Below, piece by piece: positions 6,714 to 13,946 of a stretch of 13,946 bases of DNA. The stretch is from Actinomycetota bacterium (GTDB lineage: Bacteria; Actinomycetota; Acidimicrobiia; Acidimicrobiales; CADCTF01). Made by a program: the position numbers and the translations under genes. Numbering within the stretch: position 1 is the first letter of the stretch; each line of letters opens with the position of its first letter. The stretch is taken from assembly GCA_019348305.1 (NCBI GenBank), contig JAHWJQ010000036.1, forward strand, positions 1-13,946, written 5' to 3'. The notes beneath the pieces are model-generated. The model worked only from the letters and a program-made list of their open reading frames with translations, had not been told where the DNA came from and made no database searches.

Positions 6714-9077
6714 TCACTCGTCGGCGGTGTGGAGACGCCCGGCCGGCGGCCGCGACGGAGGGTGGGCGGGGCGAGGCGGTGAGACCATGGGCGGGATCGG
6801 CTGGGTGACGGCTTCGCCGGGGGTGACGAGCAGCGGCTTGCCGTGATGGGTGAGGTCGAGCGCATCGCCCGACCGCAGCGCGTACGTCGCCTCGTCGCCG
6901 GTGGCCGTCACCTCTAGGGACCGGCCCCGGTACCGCAGCCGGAAGCGCAGACGGGCGATGGCGGGCGGGAGCCGGGGCGCGAAGGTGAGGGCGCCGTCAC
7001 GGGCCCGAAATCCCCCGAAGCCGGCCACCAGGGCCGACCACCCGCCGGCCAGCGCCGCGAGGTGGAGCCCGTTGCGGGTGTTCTCGTGAAGGTCGTGGAG
7101 GTCCACGAGGATGGATTCCTTCAGGTAGTCGTAGGCCACCTCCATGTGGCCCGTCTCGGCGGCCATGACCGCCTGGGTGGTCGCCGACAGCGACGAGTCG
7201 CGGACCGTGAGGGGCTCGTAGTACGCGAAGTTGCGCGCCTTCTGGTCGTCTGAGAACGCGTCGCCCCGCACGTGCATGGCCAGCACCAGGTCAGCCTGCT
7301 TCACCACCTGCTTGCGATACAGCTCGAAGTAGGGGAAGTGCAGGAAGAGCGGGTACTGCTCTGGCCGCGTGGCGCCGAAGTCCCAACGGTCGTAGGAGGT
7401 GAAGCCGTCGGCCTGGGGGTGCACGCCGAGATCCTCGTCGTAGGGGACGAACACCGCGGCCGCGGCGCGCCGCCAGGCCGCCACCTCGTCTCCGTCGACG
7501 CCCAGCGCCGCAGCCCGGTCGGGATGGCGGTCCACTGCCTCGGCCGCGGCGCGCAGGTTCTGTTGCGCCATCAGGTTGGTGTAGACGTTGTCGTCGCCGA
7601 GAGCGCTGTATTCGTCGGGGCCGGTCACCCCAGGAATGCGAAACTGGCCGCGACGGTCGTGATGGCCGAGGGAGCACCAGAGCCTGGCCGTCTCGACGAG
7701 CAGTTCAGTGCCGACCTCGCGCTCGAAATCGACGTCACCGGTGGCGTCGACGTACCGCAGGACAGCGTCTGCAATGTCGGCGTTCACGTGGAAGGCCGCC
7801 GTGCCCGCCGGCCAGTACCCCGAGCATTCCTCGCCGGCGATGGTGCGCCACGGGAAGGCGGCGCCTGCCAAGCCCAGCAAGCGGGCGCGCTGGCAGGCGG
7901 TGGGCAGGGTGGAGTGGCGCCACCGGAGGGCGTCGGCGGCTGCGTCCGGGAACGTGTACATGAGCGCTGGGAGCACGAACATCTCTGTGTCCCAGAAGGC
8001 GTGCCCTTCGTACCCGGTCCCCGTCAGGCCCTTGGCCGGGATGGCCCGCCCCTCGGCCCGTGCGCCGGCCTGCAGCACCTGGAACAGCCCGAACCGCGCC
8101 GCCTGCTCGATCTCCGGGTCTCCTTCGACCTCGATGTCGGCGCGGTCCCAGAAGTCGCCGAGGTACTCCCGCTGCTCGGCCACCAGCCGGTCCCATCCCG
8201 TGTGCCGCGCCGCCGTCAGGGCCGCCACCACCTGGTCACGAAGGGCCTGTCTCGACCGCAGGCTCGACCACCCGTAGGCCACCAGCTTCACGATCCGCAA
8301 CCGCTCGCCCGGCTCCAGCACCGTCGTCACCGTCACGCGTCCGATGTCCGGCTCGCACTCGGCGCTCATGTCGGTCCCGTCTGGACCGTCGACCAGGTGG
8401 TCCATGGCGGCCGCTACGCGCAACCCGCTGCTGGCCGCCCGGTGGACGAGCTCGACCGCCGTCGCCCGCCGGCAGCCGTGGCTCTCGGAGACGAGCGGTG
8501 ACTCGAGGACCGCGGCGGCTCGTGGGTCACGCTGGGGCTGCGGCTGCGGCTCGTTGGCAACGAGCTCCGACTGGACCACGACGCGGGCTTGGCCGCCCAC
8601 CGCCTCCACCTCGTAGCTGATGGCGGCGACGGCGCGCTGCGTGAACGACACGAGGCGGACCGAGCGGATGCGGGCCTCCTGCCCGGCCGGTGACTCCCAG
8701 TGCACCTCGCGACGCAGCGTCCCCGCGCGCAGGTCGAGCACCCGCTCGTGCGCGTGCAGCCGTCCGTAGCGGACGTCGAAGGGCTCGTCGTCCACGAGCA
8801 GCCGGAGCAGCTTCCCGTTCGTCACGTTGATCACCGACTGGCCCGACTCGGGGTAGCCGTACCCCGCCTCCGCATAGGGAAGTGGACGCAGCTCGTACAG
8901 GCCGTTGAGGTACGTACCGGGAACGCCGAACGGCTCACCCTCGTCCAGGTTGCCGCGTAGCCCGAGGTGGCCGTTGGAAAGGGCGAAGATCGATTCCGAT
9001 ACCGGTAGCGCGTCGAGATCGAGCCCCTGCTCGCGCACGCACCACGTGTCGTCGTGCGTCCCGGGCCAGACGATCAC
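6714..9077 (-). CDS. Glycoside hydrolase family 65 phosphorylase (maltose/trehalose/kojibiose type)
   Basis: This 787-residue GH65 enzyme of the cytoplasm cleaves an alpha-linked glucose disaccharide with phosphate, giving beta-glucose 1-phosphate and glucose. The N-terminal beta-sandwich begins with [20 protein letters not shown] and [13 protein letters not shown]. The (alpha/alpha)6 barrel has [16 protein letters not shown] (Trp362, Asp363), and VTGPDEYS contains the catalytic acid Glu489, close to Glu487 of Lactobacillus brevis maltose phosphorylase. [10 protein letters not shown] and the C-terminal beta domain complete the fold. GH65 members differ in linkage, and sequence reading alone does not decide between trehalose, maltose, kojibiose and nigerose. 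The start GTG (9075-9077) overlaps the upstream phosphoglucomutase stop as GTGA. Coupling to a beta-phosphoglucomutase supports phosphorolysis over hydrolysis. M. tuberculosis Rv3400-Rv3401 is a comparable pair. Confidence 0.9.
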   Translation of the reverse strand: MIVWPGTHDDTWCVREQGLDLDALPVSESIFALSNGHLGLRGNLDEGEPFGVPGTYLNGLYELRPLPYAEAGYGYPESGQSVINVTNGKLLRLLVDDEPFDVRYGRLHAHERVLDLRAGTLRREVHWESPAGQEARIRSVRLVSFTQRAVAAISYEVEAVGGQARVVVQSELVANEPQPQPQRDPRAAAVLESPLVSESHGCRRATAVELVHRAASSGLRVAAAMDHLVDGPDGTDMSAECEPDIGRVTVTTVLEPGERLRIVKLVAYGWSSLRSRQALRDQVVAALTAARHTGWDRLVAEQREYLGDFWDRADIEVEGDPEIEQAARFGLFQVLQAGARAEGRAIPAKGLTGTGYEGHAFWDTEMFVLPALMYTFPDAAADALRWRHSTLPTACQRARLLGLAGAAFPWRTIAGEECSGYWPAGTAAFHVNADIADAVLRYVDATGDVDFEREVGTELLVETARLWCSLGHHDRRGQFRIPGVTGPDEYSALGDDNVYTNLMAQQNLRAAAEAVDRHPDRAAALGVDGDEVAAWRRAAAAVFVPYDEDLGVHPQADGFTSYDRWDFGATRPEQYPLFLHFPYFELYRKQVVKQADLVLAMHVRGDAFSDDQKARNFAYYEPLTVRDSSLSATTQAVMAAETGHMEVAYDYLKESILVDLHDLHENTRNGLHLAALAGGWSALVAGFGGFRARDGALTFAPRLPPAIARLRFRLRYRGRSLEVTATGDEATYALRSGDALDLTHHGKPLLVTPGEAVTQPIPPMVSPPRPAHPPSRPPAGRLHTADE

Positions 9078-9817
9078 CTGTGCTCCAGCAGCTCGGCCAG
9101 ATCGCTCACCACCACGTCGGCCCCACGATCGCGCAACTCCTCGGCATGGCCGGTGCGGTCGACGCCGACCACGAATCCGAACCCACCAGCCTTGCCGGCC
9201 TCGACTCCGGCCAGCGCATCCTCGAACACCGCGGCGGCCGGGGGCTCCACGCCGAGCTGCTCGGCGGCCAGGAGGAAGGTGTCCGGCGCCGGCTTCCCCC
9301 GCAGGCCGCGCTCGAGGGCCACCACGCCGTCGACGCGGACGTCGAACAGATCCTCCAGCCCAACTGACTGCAGGACGGCCACGGTGTTGGCGCTCGCCGA
9401 GACGACGGCCCGCGCCAGGCCAGCCTCACGCGCGGCGTGGAGGTACCGCACCGAGCCCTCGTACACCTCTACGCCAGAGGTCACTATCCGCTCCAGCACG
9501 AGCTCGTTCTTGCGGTTCCCGAGCCCATTGACGGTCTCCGCTCCCGGTGCGTCCTCCGGCTCGCCTTCGGGCAGGACGATGCCTCTCGAGGCGAGGAAGG
9601 TGCGCACGCCATCCGCGCGTGGCATGCCGTCGACGTACGCGCGGTAGTCCTGCAGAGGGTCGAACTCGACGAAGGGCTCGCCCGTGCGCGCCGCTCGTTC
9701 GCGCAAGAAGCCGTCGAACATCTCCTTCCACGCCGCGGCGTGCACGAGAGCCGTGCGGGTGAGTACCCCGTCGAGGTCGAACAGGCAGGCGCGGATGGTG
9801 TCGGGCAGTCCCAGCAC
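9074..9817 (-). CDS. pgmB: Beta-phosphoglucomutase-like HAD family enzyme
   Basis: This 247-residue HAD enzyme of the beta-phosphoglucomutase type converts beta-glucose 1-phosphate to glucose 6-phosphate. Motif I is FDLDGVLT, with nucleophile Asp14 and general acid/base Asp16. A cap domain (about residues 20-100) contains [19 protein letters not shown]. Motif II is the Ser of VVSASANT, motif III the Lys of RGKPAPDTF, and motif IV the acidic pair in [16 protein letters not shown]. It is longer than the 221-residue Lactococcus enzyme because of extra cap sequence, as in actinobacterial relatives. The start is GTG (9815-9817); a -10-like TAGTCT lies exactly 6 nt upstream, so the transcript may be leaderless. 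The stop overlaps the GH65 gene by 4 bp. Context makes beta-glucose 1-phosphate the likely substrate, although some relatives are plain phosphatases. Confidence 0.88.
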   Translation of the reverse strand: MLGLPDTIRACLFDLDGVLTRTALVHAAAWKEMFDGFLRERAARTGEPFVEFDPLQDYRAYVDGMPRADGVRTFLASRGIVLPEGEPEDAPGAETVNGLGNRKNELVLERIVTSGVEVYEGSVRYLHAAREAGLARAVVSASANTVAVLQSVGLEDLFDVRVDGVVALERGLRGKPAPDTFLLAAEQLGVEPPAAAVFEDALAGVEAGKAGGFGFVVGVDRTGHAEELRDRGADVVVSDLAELLEHR

Positions 9818-9823
9818 CCGACG

Positions 9824-9918
9824 AGACTAGGCGCGGCTCGTGCAGGGAGACCCTCTCTTGTCCTCGCTTCAAGGCGAGCAGAGCCGCTGGTCTCCCTAGG
9901 GTGACGGTGCCGTTACCC
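9824..9918 (-). promoter_or_regulatory. Two inverted repeats and a -10 element upstream of pgmB
   Basis: TAGTCT (9824-9829, minus strand) is a possible -10 box. AGGGAGACC (9844-9852) and GGTCTCCCT (9889-9897) form a perfect 9-bp inverted repeat. Its interior holds a small second hairpin, CTCGC/GCGAG (9863-9867 and 9874-9878). GGGTGACGG (9899-9907) and CCGTTACCC (9910-9918) form a near-perfect palindrome, 8 of 9 pairs with a 2-base centre. They may be operators of a sugar-responsive repressor, or the first may be a terminator for the broken operon upstream. No repressor gene is next to them. Confidence 0.45.
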
Positions 9919-9944
9919 TGCGGTGACAGCAGGATGGTAAGTGA

Positions 9945-10070
9945 GGGACGATCGGGATCCCGCCTCGGCGCATCTCCGACGACGCCGTCCACGCCGCCGC
10001 AGCGCTCATGCCGGCGGGCGCGTTCCAGCGCTACTTCGTGCAAGGAGTCCTCGCCGGCTCCGTGAAGTAG
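9945..10070 (+). pseudogene. C-terminal remnant of a sugar ABC transporter permease (MalG type)
   Basis: A plus-strand frame with no start codon for a full gene ends at TAG (10068-10070). Its last residues read AGAFQRYFVQGVLAGSVK. This is very like the conserved C-terminus of MalG-family carbohydrate permeases, which commonly end FQRYFVQGL-x-GSVKG or close to it. Only the last 25 or so residues look genuine. The preceding PPRRISDDAVHAAAAL is only partly convincing, and a stop at 9942-9944 closes the frame. I read it as the surviving end of a deleted sugar-import gene beside a sugar phosphorylase operon. It is not expected to be functional. A chance match over about 18 residues is unlikely but not excluded. 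Confidence 0.55.
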
Positions 10071-10084
10071 CGCTGGCGAGGACT
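10025..10084. terminator. Two interleaved inverted repeats between convergent ends
   Basis: Repeat A, CCAGCGCTACTTC (10025-10037), pairs with GAAGTAGCGCTGG (10064-10076). Repeat B, AGTCCTCGCC (10046-10055), pairs with GGCGAGGACT (10075-10084). Both are perfect, and they interlock as A-B-A'-B', with A' and B' sharing two bases. As RNA the two stems are alternatives, or together could form a pseudoknot. They lie directly at the terC stop (10083-10085) and over the end of the permease remnant. A two-way terminator is the simplest reading, although there is no T-run. Confidence 0.6.
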
Positions 10085-11210
10085 ATCCGGGCCGCGGGCC
10101 CCGGTCGCGCGCCCGGTCCCGGTCGAGGAATGGCTCGAGCGCGTCGGTGGGCGCCGTCGAGGGGTCGGCCACCTCCGGCTCAGCGGAGGGGTGCGGTTCA
10201 TCCGGGTGCGGAGCCTCGTGGTCCGGTCCTGTTCCGTGTTGGCGTCGGTCCGCGCGCACGGACGCCCAGATCGAGATGGCGAGGATCGTGGAGATCACCA
10301 GCAGCGAGAGCCAGACGGGGACGTGGAAGACCTCGACGAGCATCATCTTGAGCCCGACGAAGCCGAGGATGACGCCGAGCCCGACGTTGAGGTAACGGAA
10401 CTTCCCTGCCATGCCGGCGAGCAGGAAGTAGAGCGACCGCAGCCCGAGGATGGCGAAGGCGTTCGACGCGAACACGATGAACGGCTCCCGGCTGACGGCC
10501 AAGATGGCGGGAACGGAGTCGACGGCGAACACGACGTCGGTCGCCTCGACAAGGACGAGGACGGTGAACAGCGGCGTGGCGACGCGCCGTCCGGCTTCCC
10601 GGGTGAACAGCTTCTGGCCGTCGTAGTGGTTGGTCGTGGGGACCACCCGGCGGACCAGCTTGAGGACAGGGTTCTTCTCTGGGTGCACCTCGCTGCCCGA
10701 GTGGCGGGCGATCTTGAGCGCCGTGAGGAGCAGGAACGCACCGAAGACGTAGAGGATCCAGTCAAAGGCCTCGAGCAGGGCGACGCCGGCGAAGATGAAG
10801 AACGCCCGCAGCACCAAGGCGCCGAACACGCCCCAGAAGAGGACGCGGAACTGGTACTGCGGCGGAACCGCGAAGTACGAAAACAACACCGCCCAGACGA
10901 AGACGTTGTCGACGGACAGGCTCTTCTCGATCAGGTAGCCGGCGAAGTACTCGCCGGCCGCGGGTGCGCCCTGCCAGACGAGCATGACGACGATGAAGCC
11001 GAGCCCGAGCGCGACCCACACCGCGCTCTCGATCGCAGCCTCCTTGAAGGAGATGACGTGAGGGGTGCGATGGACGAGAAGGAGGTCCACCAACAGCAGC
11101 ACGGCGATGACCGACACCAACGCCACCCACGCCCAGGCGGGGACATCGAAGCTGGCGAACTCGCCCCGCCCAGCGGACTCGGCGGCAACGGTAGCCGTCA
11201 CGCTGTTCAC
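10083..11210 (-). CDS. terC: TerC family integral membrane protein
   Basis: This TerC/Alx-family membrane protein belongs to a group linked to tellurium resistance and, in several bacteria, to manganese export. From GTG (11208-11210) it has 374 residues. A hydrophobic helix at about 25-45 is followed by HRTPHVISFKEAAIESAVWV. The family motif EKSLSVDNVFVW (Asp101, Asn102) and the second acidic motif EATDVVFAVDSVPA (Glu222, Asp225, Asp231) place acidic residues within the membrane as likely metal ligands. Later segments include FASNAFAILGLRSLYFLLAGM and GLGVILGFVGLKMMLVE. The last 60 residues are a hydrophilic tail rich in Pro, Glu, Asp and His. The frame extends upstream to 11357, but that part is Arg/Pro filler and I reject it. 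The GTG overlaps, as GTGA, the stop of a short open frame upstream. Confidence 0.9.
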   Translation of the reverse strand: MNSVTATVAAESAGRGEFASFDVPAWAWVALVSVIAVLLLVDLLLVHRTPHVISFKEAAIESAVWVALGLGFIVVMLVWQGAPAAGEYFAGYLIEKSLSVDNVFVWAVLFSYFAVPPQYQFRVLFWGVFGALVLRAFFIFAGVALLEAFDWILYVFGAFLLLTALKIARHSGSEVHPEKNPVLKLVRRVVPTTNHYDGQKLFTREAGRRVATPLFTVLVLVEATDVVFAVDSVPAILAVSREPFIVFASNAFAILGLRSLYFLLAGMAGKFRYLNVGLGVILGFVGLKMMLVEVFHVPVWLSLLVISTILAISIWASVRADRRQHGTGPDHEAPHPDEPHPSAEPEVADPSTAPTDALEPFLDRDRARDRGPRPG

Positions 11211-11359
11211 GGTAGCGTCTCGACGACGTGGCGTTCGGGAGCGGGGAGGTCGTCGCGGCGGGCGGCGAGGAGCTGGCGGCACTCGACGAGCACCGCCTTG
11301 CGGTCGGGCGCGACGTACCCCGGCGGGGCGTGGACCGTTCTGGGGATGTCCGCGCACCC
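11207..11359 (-). pseudogene. Unexplained coding-like open frame just before terC
   Basis: In this frame about 40 of 43 codons from 11335 leftward end in G or C, the pattern of real genes here. It reads TVHAPPGYVAPDRKAVL and, further on, RQLLAARRDDLPAPERHVV, then stops at TGA overlapping the terC GTG. A stop lies immediately upstream of 11359. No ATG is present; the only in-frame start is GTG at 11291-11293, giving 28 residues. It may be a tiny gene coupled to terC or the tail of a deleted one. I do not recognise the protein. Confidence 0.3.
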
Positions 11360-11384
11360 TCAGCGTTCGAAGACATCCCCAGAA
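11338..11384 (-). terminator. Perfect 13-bp inverted repeat after the 521-residue gene
   Basis: TTCTGGGGATGTC (11338-11350) and GACATCCCCAGAA (11372-11384) are exact reverse complements around a 21-base loop. The hairpin starts 20 bases past the stop of the upstream minus-strand gene. That position suits a factor-assisted or T-less terminator, common in GC-rich actinobacteria. The long loop and missing T-run leave other roles open. Confidence 0.5.
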
Positions 11385-11404
11385 TGGGGCTTGGCGTCAC
11401 ACCA

Positions 11405-12970
11405 CTACCCGGTCGTGCTGTCGCTCAGGTGGTTCCCGACGTGGCCGACGACGAACAGGTGCTTGTCCTCGTCCAGCTGAAAGTAGATGCGACAGCCCCC
11501 GGCGGTGCCCCGCCCGAGGCCGAGGTGAGGGCCCATGTTGATCGTGCGCCCCTCGTAGGTGCGCTGGTACTCATGGGCGTACTTGCCCAGGGCGGTGGGC
11601 GAGACATTGGCCGCGAAGTCCAAGCCGTGCTCGGCGAAGGCGTGACGGAAGCCGGCGGGGAGCTGCCCGCGGCTCCACCGGCCGGCCACGGTGTCCATCA
11701 CCAACAGTGCCTTGTACACGCGGGCCGGGTGGCGGTAGGCGGCCCGGCGGGCGGAGTCGACTGCGTCCTCCAGAAAGATCAGGTTGTCGCACTCGGCCTT
11801 CGCCCATTCCACGGCCTCGGCCACGGTCCCCGGCGCTCCGGCCTCCGACCCGACGTCCTCGGCCTCCTCTTCGGCCACCGCTATGGGCATATGACGGCTC
11901 ATGGCGCTGAGGTTGTCGTGGGCGATGGCCAACTGGCGGGCCAACTCGGCGTTCTCGGCTTCCAAACCCTCGATCCGCGCCCAGGCGCGCTCCAGCTCCT
12001 CCTGCCACTCGGGGGCGAGGCTGGCGTCCTTGGCTCGGTTGAACAGCTCAGTGATCTCGGCTCTGCCGTGGCGCTCGACGGCCCTGCGGAGGCGAGCATC
12101 GAGGGCCGCCGCGCTCACCCGGTAGGTGGCCGTCGATGCCACCCGGCGCAACAGGACCTTCTCGATCGGCTGGTTGCGGGACTCCGCTAGCCGGTCGGGG
12201 AGCCAGAGCGGGTGCACCGGCGGTAAGTCGCCGGCCGCCACCTCGGGCCAGTAGAGGCGAAGGGCACCGCCGAAGACCGACAGCTCCCTGCCGACATAGT
12301 CGGTGAGGCGGTAGGTGAGCGCAGTGGTGTCGATGACGACCACGTGGGCCAGCCCCACCAGCGACTCGGCAACGGCGTCGGCGTTGACCAGCGGCTCGTC
12401 GCGGTACACGTCGTGTTGGTCGTCGTAGCGCTCGGCCGGGGTGATGATGACTACCGGCAGCACCCGGTCGGGGTCGAGGAGGAGCTGGGCCAGTGCTCGC
12501 ACACCGTCGTCGTCCTCGGCGTAGGCCGGCTCTCTCGCGAGGGCCCAGCCGTCCTCGGCCACCTCTACGCCGTCCACTACCGCGCCTACTAGACCGGGCG
12601 GGCGGATGTCGAACTGGAGTGGCACCACCCGGTGGCCCAGCGGGCGCAGGGCCAGGCGCACCCCCACCCACGCCGCCCCAGCCTCGAGTGCGACGTCGAC
12701 ATGGAGATGCCACACCAGGTCGCTGTCGTCGGGGTGCGGGCGCTGCCACCGCAGGGTCCACAGGCGGTCCTGCTCGTCGGGGACGCTGAGCAGCCGCCAT
12801 CGAAGTTCCACTCCGGCCTCCGGGGCGGCCAATCCGTCGGCCGCCTCGATGGATGCCCGAGTGAGGCTCGCGCCGCGCGCGACCTCACCCCGCACCAGCT
12901 CGAGGGCCCGCTCGAACGCGCGAGCACCGTCTTCGACCAGGGGGAGCCGGCAGGCGTAGACGTCACGCAC
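11405..12970 (-). CDS. Uncharacterised three-part protein with coiled coil and RelE/ParE-like C-terminus
   Basis: I do not recognise this 521-residue protein as a whole. Residues 1-155 look like a beta-rich domain (ELRWRLLSVPDE, VWHLHVDVALEAGAAWVGVRLALRP). Residues 156-265 form an alpha/beta region with LPVVIITPAERY, ADAVAESLVGLAHVVVIDTT and SVFGGALRLYWPE, a pattern I recall from unnamed actinobacterial proteins. Residues 322-352 are a predicted coiled coil (EELERAWARIEGLEAENAEL). The last 140 residues end with EGRTINMGPHLGLGRG, CRIYFQLDED and HLFVVGHVGNHL, resembling the final strands of RelE/ParE-type folds. No signal peptide or membrane helix is seen. The start is GTG (12968-12970) with GAGGG five bases upstream; an in-frame alternative was not found nearby. 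It has its own promoter region. A nucleic-acid or defence role is a guess from architecture. Confidence 0.8.
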   Translation of the reverse strand: MRDVYACRLPLVEDGARAFERALELVRGEVARGASLTRASIEAADGLAAPEAGVELRWRLLSVPDEQDRLWTLRWQRPHPDDSDLVWHLHVDVALEAGAAWVGVRLALRPLGHRVVPLQFDIRPPGLVGAVVDGVEVAEDGWALAREPAYAEDDDGVRALAQLLLDPDRVLPVVIITPAERYDDQHDVYRDEPLVNADAVAESLVGLAHVVVIDTTALTYRLTDYVGRELSVFGGALRLYWPEVAAGDLPPVHPLWLPDRLAESRNQPIEKVLLRRVASTATYRVSAAALDARLRRAVERHGRAEITELFNRAKDASLAPEWQEELERAWARIEGLEAENAELARQLAIAHDNLSAMSRHMPIAVAEEEAEDVGSEAGAPGTVAEAVEWAKAECDNLIFLEDAVDSARRAAYRHPARVYKALLVMDTVAGRWSRGQLPAGFRHAFAEHGLDFAANVSPTALGKYAHEYQRTYEGRTINMGPHLGLGRGTAGGCRIYFQLDEDKHLFVVGHVGNHLSDSTTG

Positions 12971-13211
12971 AGGAGCCCTCTGGTCTCGACCGTCGATGCA
13001 GCGCTACCGTCACCTCAGCCTCGTCACTAGATGTTCGTTTCTAGTTCTGAAATGTTCGCTCGCACCTTCCGACTGCACTATTGGCGTAGATTGTTCCGTA
13101 GTGCGGGCGGGGTCCGGCGGGTACGACGGCTCACTTTGCGGATTCCTCTTCGGCCCCTCCCGGGGTTTCATCCCCAATGGAGAGCGGTCCGATTTGAAGC
13201 GCACACACCGA
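12971..13211. promoter_or_regulatory. Divergent intergenic region with AT-rich repeats
   Basis: This spacer separates the 521-residue gene (minus) from the broken secreted-protein gene (plus). It holds an AT-rich patch with ACTAGA (13026-13031) and TCTAGT (13040-13045), an inverted repeat with 8 bases between. There are also two direct copies of ATGTTCG (13031-13037 and 13052-13058) spaced 21 bp apart, two helical turns. These are candidate regulator sites for either gene. No clear promoter hexamers could be fixed. Confidence 0.35.
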
Positions 13212-13889
13212 ATGGCGACCCAGCGTCTTCGGTACAGGGATGCTCGTGGCGGGTCTGCTCGTCAATGTCGTGGGGCCGGTGCAGGCCACCACCCACCTGC
13301 CGGCGGACAAGCCGTTCGCCGCGGCGTCGAAGGTGGAACGCGTCTCGCCGGTGAAAAAGTCCTGCTGCTAGCGGCGACGGTCCGCAACTCCAAGCCGACC
13401 GACATGATCCTTCAGGTGAGCATGGAGTGCTCGATCGTCACCGACAACGTCATCCTCAGCTCATCAGCCCGGGGCCGGAGAGAGGGCACTGACGGAGGGC
13501 ACCGTCAGGGCCTGGATCGAGATCGACGGCCACATCTGCCGATCGTCAGCCAGAGCCGCCCGCCCCAGCCACCGCCGCCGCCCGGGGACGAGACCGACAA
13601 GGTCACCTTCTGCAACCGCGTGTTCAACCGCACGGTGCAGGACGCGGAGGACCCCGAGGACGGCTACGACCGCAGCCGCGACTACCTCGCGACCAAGTCG
13701 GCCAACGCCTTCAACTGGGTGCGGCTGAACATGGGTTCCGGTGTCCACGAGATCAAGCTCTACGCCGACCTGTCGCACTTCGCAACGGCCGGGTCGACCG
13801 CCAGCGCCTTCGTCGGCAACCGGTCGATGATCGGCCAACCGGGCAAGTTCTCCAACGACGCCACCATCAACGAGGGCGGAACCGGGTAG
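13212..13889 (+). pseudogene. Frameshifted gene for a secreted hypothetical protein
   Basis: Protein-like sequence passes between two frames, implying about 225 residues once repaired. It begins MATQRLRYR, then MLVAGLLVNVVGPVQA (signal peptide) and THLPADKPFAAASKVERVSP. It continues GEKVLLLAATVRNSKPTDM, then GAGERALTEGTVRAWIEIDG, and finally LPIVSQSRPPQPPPPPGDE to KFSNDATINEGGTG, stopping at 13887-13889. Four single-base changes are needed: an extra base near 13237-13239, a missing base near 13350, an extra base near 13468-13471 and a missing base near 13536. All lie in or beside short G/C runs. Gains and losses alternate, so the frame is restored each time. It may be a decaying gene or carry sequencing errors. 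The family is not recognised; export is inferred from the signal-like N-terminus. The remaining 13890-13946 shows nothing I can support. Confidence 0.6.
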
Positions 13890-13946
13890 GGACCACTGGT
13901 TCTCGTAACCGCGAGTGTGTGTTCTGGGGAACGCATAGGGGCGTGT

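Noticed and set aside
7272..8501. A 409-codon plus-strand frame
   Set aside because: It is antisense to the GH65 gene, low in complexity and without motifs.
11211..11357. N-terminal extension of terC to 11357
   Set aside because: It is an Arg/Pro-rich stretch with no family similarity. Another frame over the same DNA has the coding-like codon pattern, and the GTG at 11208-11210 gives a normal TerC start.
13031..13058. Possible LexA (SOS) box near the TGTTCG copies
   Set aside because: The actinobacterial LexA box needs GAAC and GTTC arms with 4 bases between; no such pair is present.
13898..13932. Short palindromes GGTT-N5-AACC and GTTC-TGGG-GAAC after the broken gene
   Set aside because: Stems of 4 bp are too short to support a terminator or operator call.

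Overview
The window is very GC-rich, with codon third positions almost all G or C, many GTG starts and several GTGA/ATGA stop-start overlaps. This points to an actinobacterium; the genus cannot be told from the sequence. Almost every intact gene is on the minus strand, so transcription runs from right to left. The only plus-strand genes seen are two broken ones.

Left third (1-4230), zinc homeostasis. A zinc ABC importer (znuA lipoprotein, znuC ATPase, znuB permease, joined by GTGA overlaps) is followed after 129 bp by a second unit. That unit holds an ArsR/SmtB-type sensor with a complete alpha5 metal site, a 98-residue His-rich protein made of two 49-residue halves, and a Fur/Zur-family regulator. 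Mycobacterium tuberculosis has a comparable smtB-zur pair (Rv2358-Rv2359); here a metal-binding protein gene lies between the two sensors. znuA has a recognisable promoter, an overlapping Zur-like box and a perfect 9-bp hairpin at the predicted transcript start. Past fur, at the left edge, are one or two very small Cys-containing reading frames of uncertain status.

Middle (4231-9930). A MerR-family regulator with a perfect 9-4-9 palindrome in its promoter overlaps prfC (release factor 3) by 4 bp. Further upstream, a beta-phosphoglucomutase-like HAD enzyme and a GH65 glycoside phosphorylase overlap by 4 bp. Together they could phosphorolyse an alpha-linked disaccharide and convert beta-glucose 1-phosphate to glucose 6-phosphate. 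M. tuberculosis has a similar pair (Rv3400-Rv3401).

Right third (9931-13946). A plus-strand fragment encodes what looks like the last residues of a MalG-type sugar ABC permease. It meets terC (membrane protein, possible metal exporter) tail to tail across two interleaved inverted repeats. Next comes a 521-residue protein that I do not recognise as a whole, with a central alpha/beta region, a coiled coil and a C-terminal RelE/ParE-like segment. Divergent from it is a secreted-protein gene carrying four alternating single-base frameshifts.

Recurring themes are debris of lost genes between intact operons, and possible leaderless GTG starts: in arsR, merR and pgmB a -10-like hexamer lies exactly 6 nt before GTG. 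No tRNA, rRNA, CRISPR array, insertion sequence or origin was recognised.
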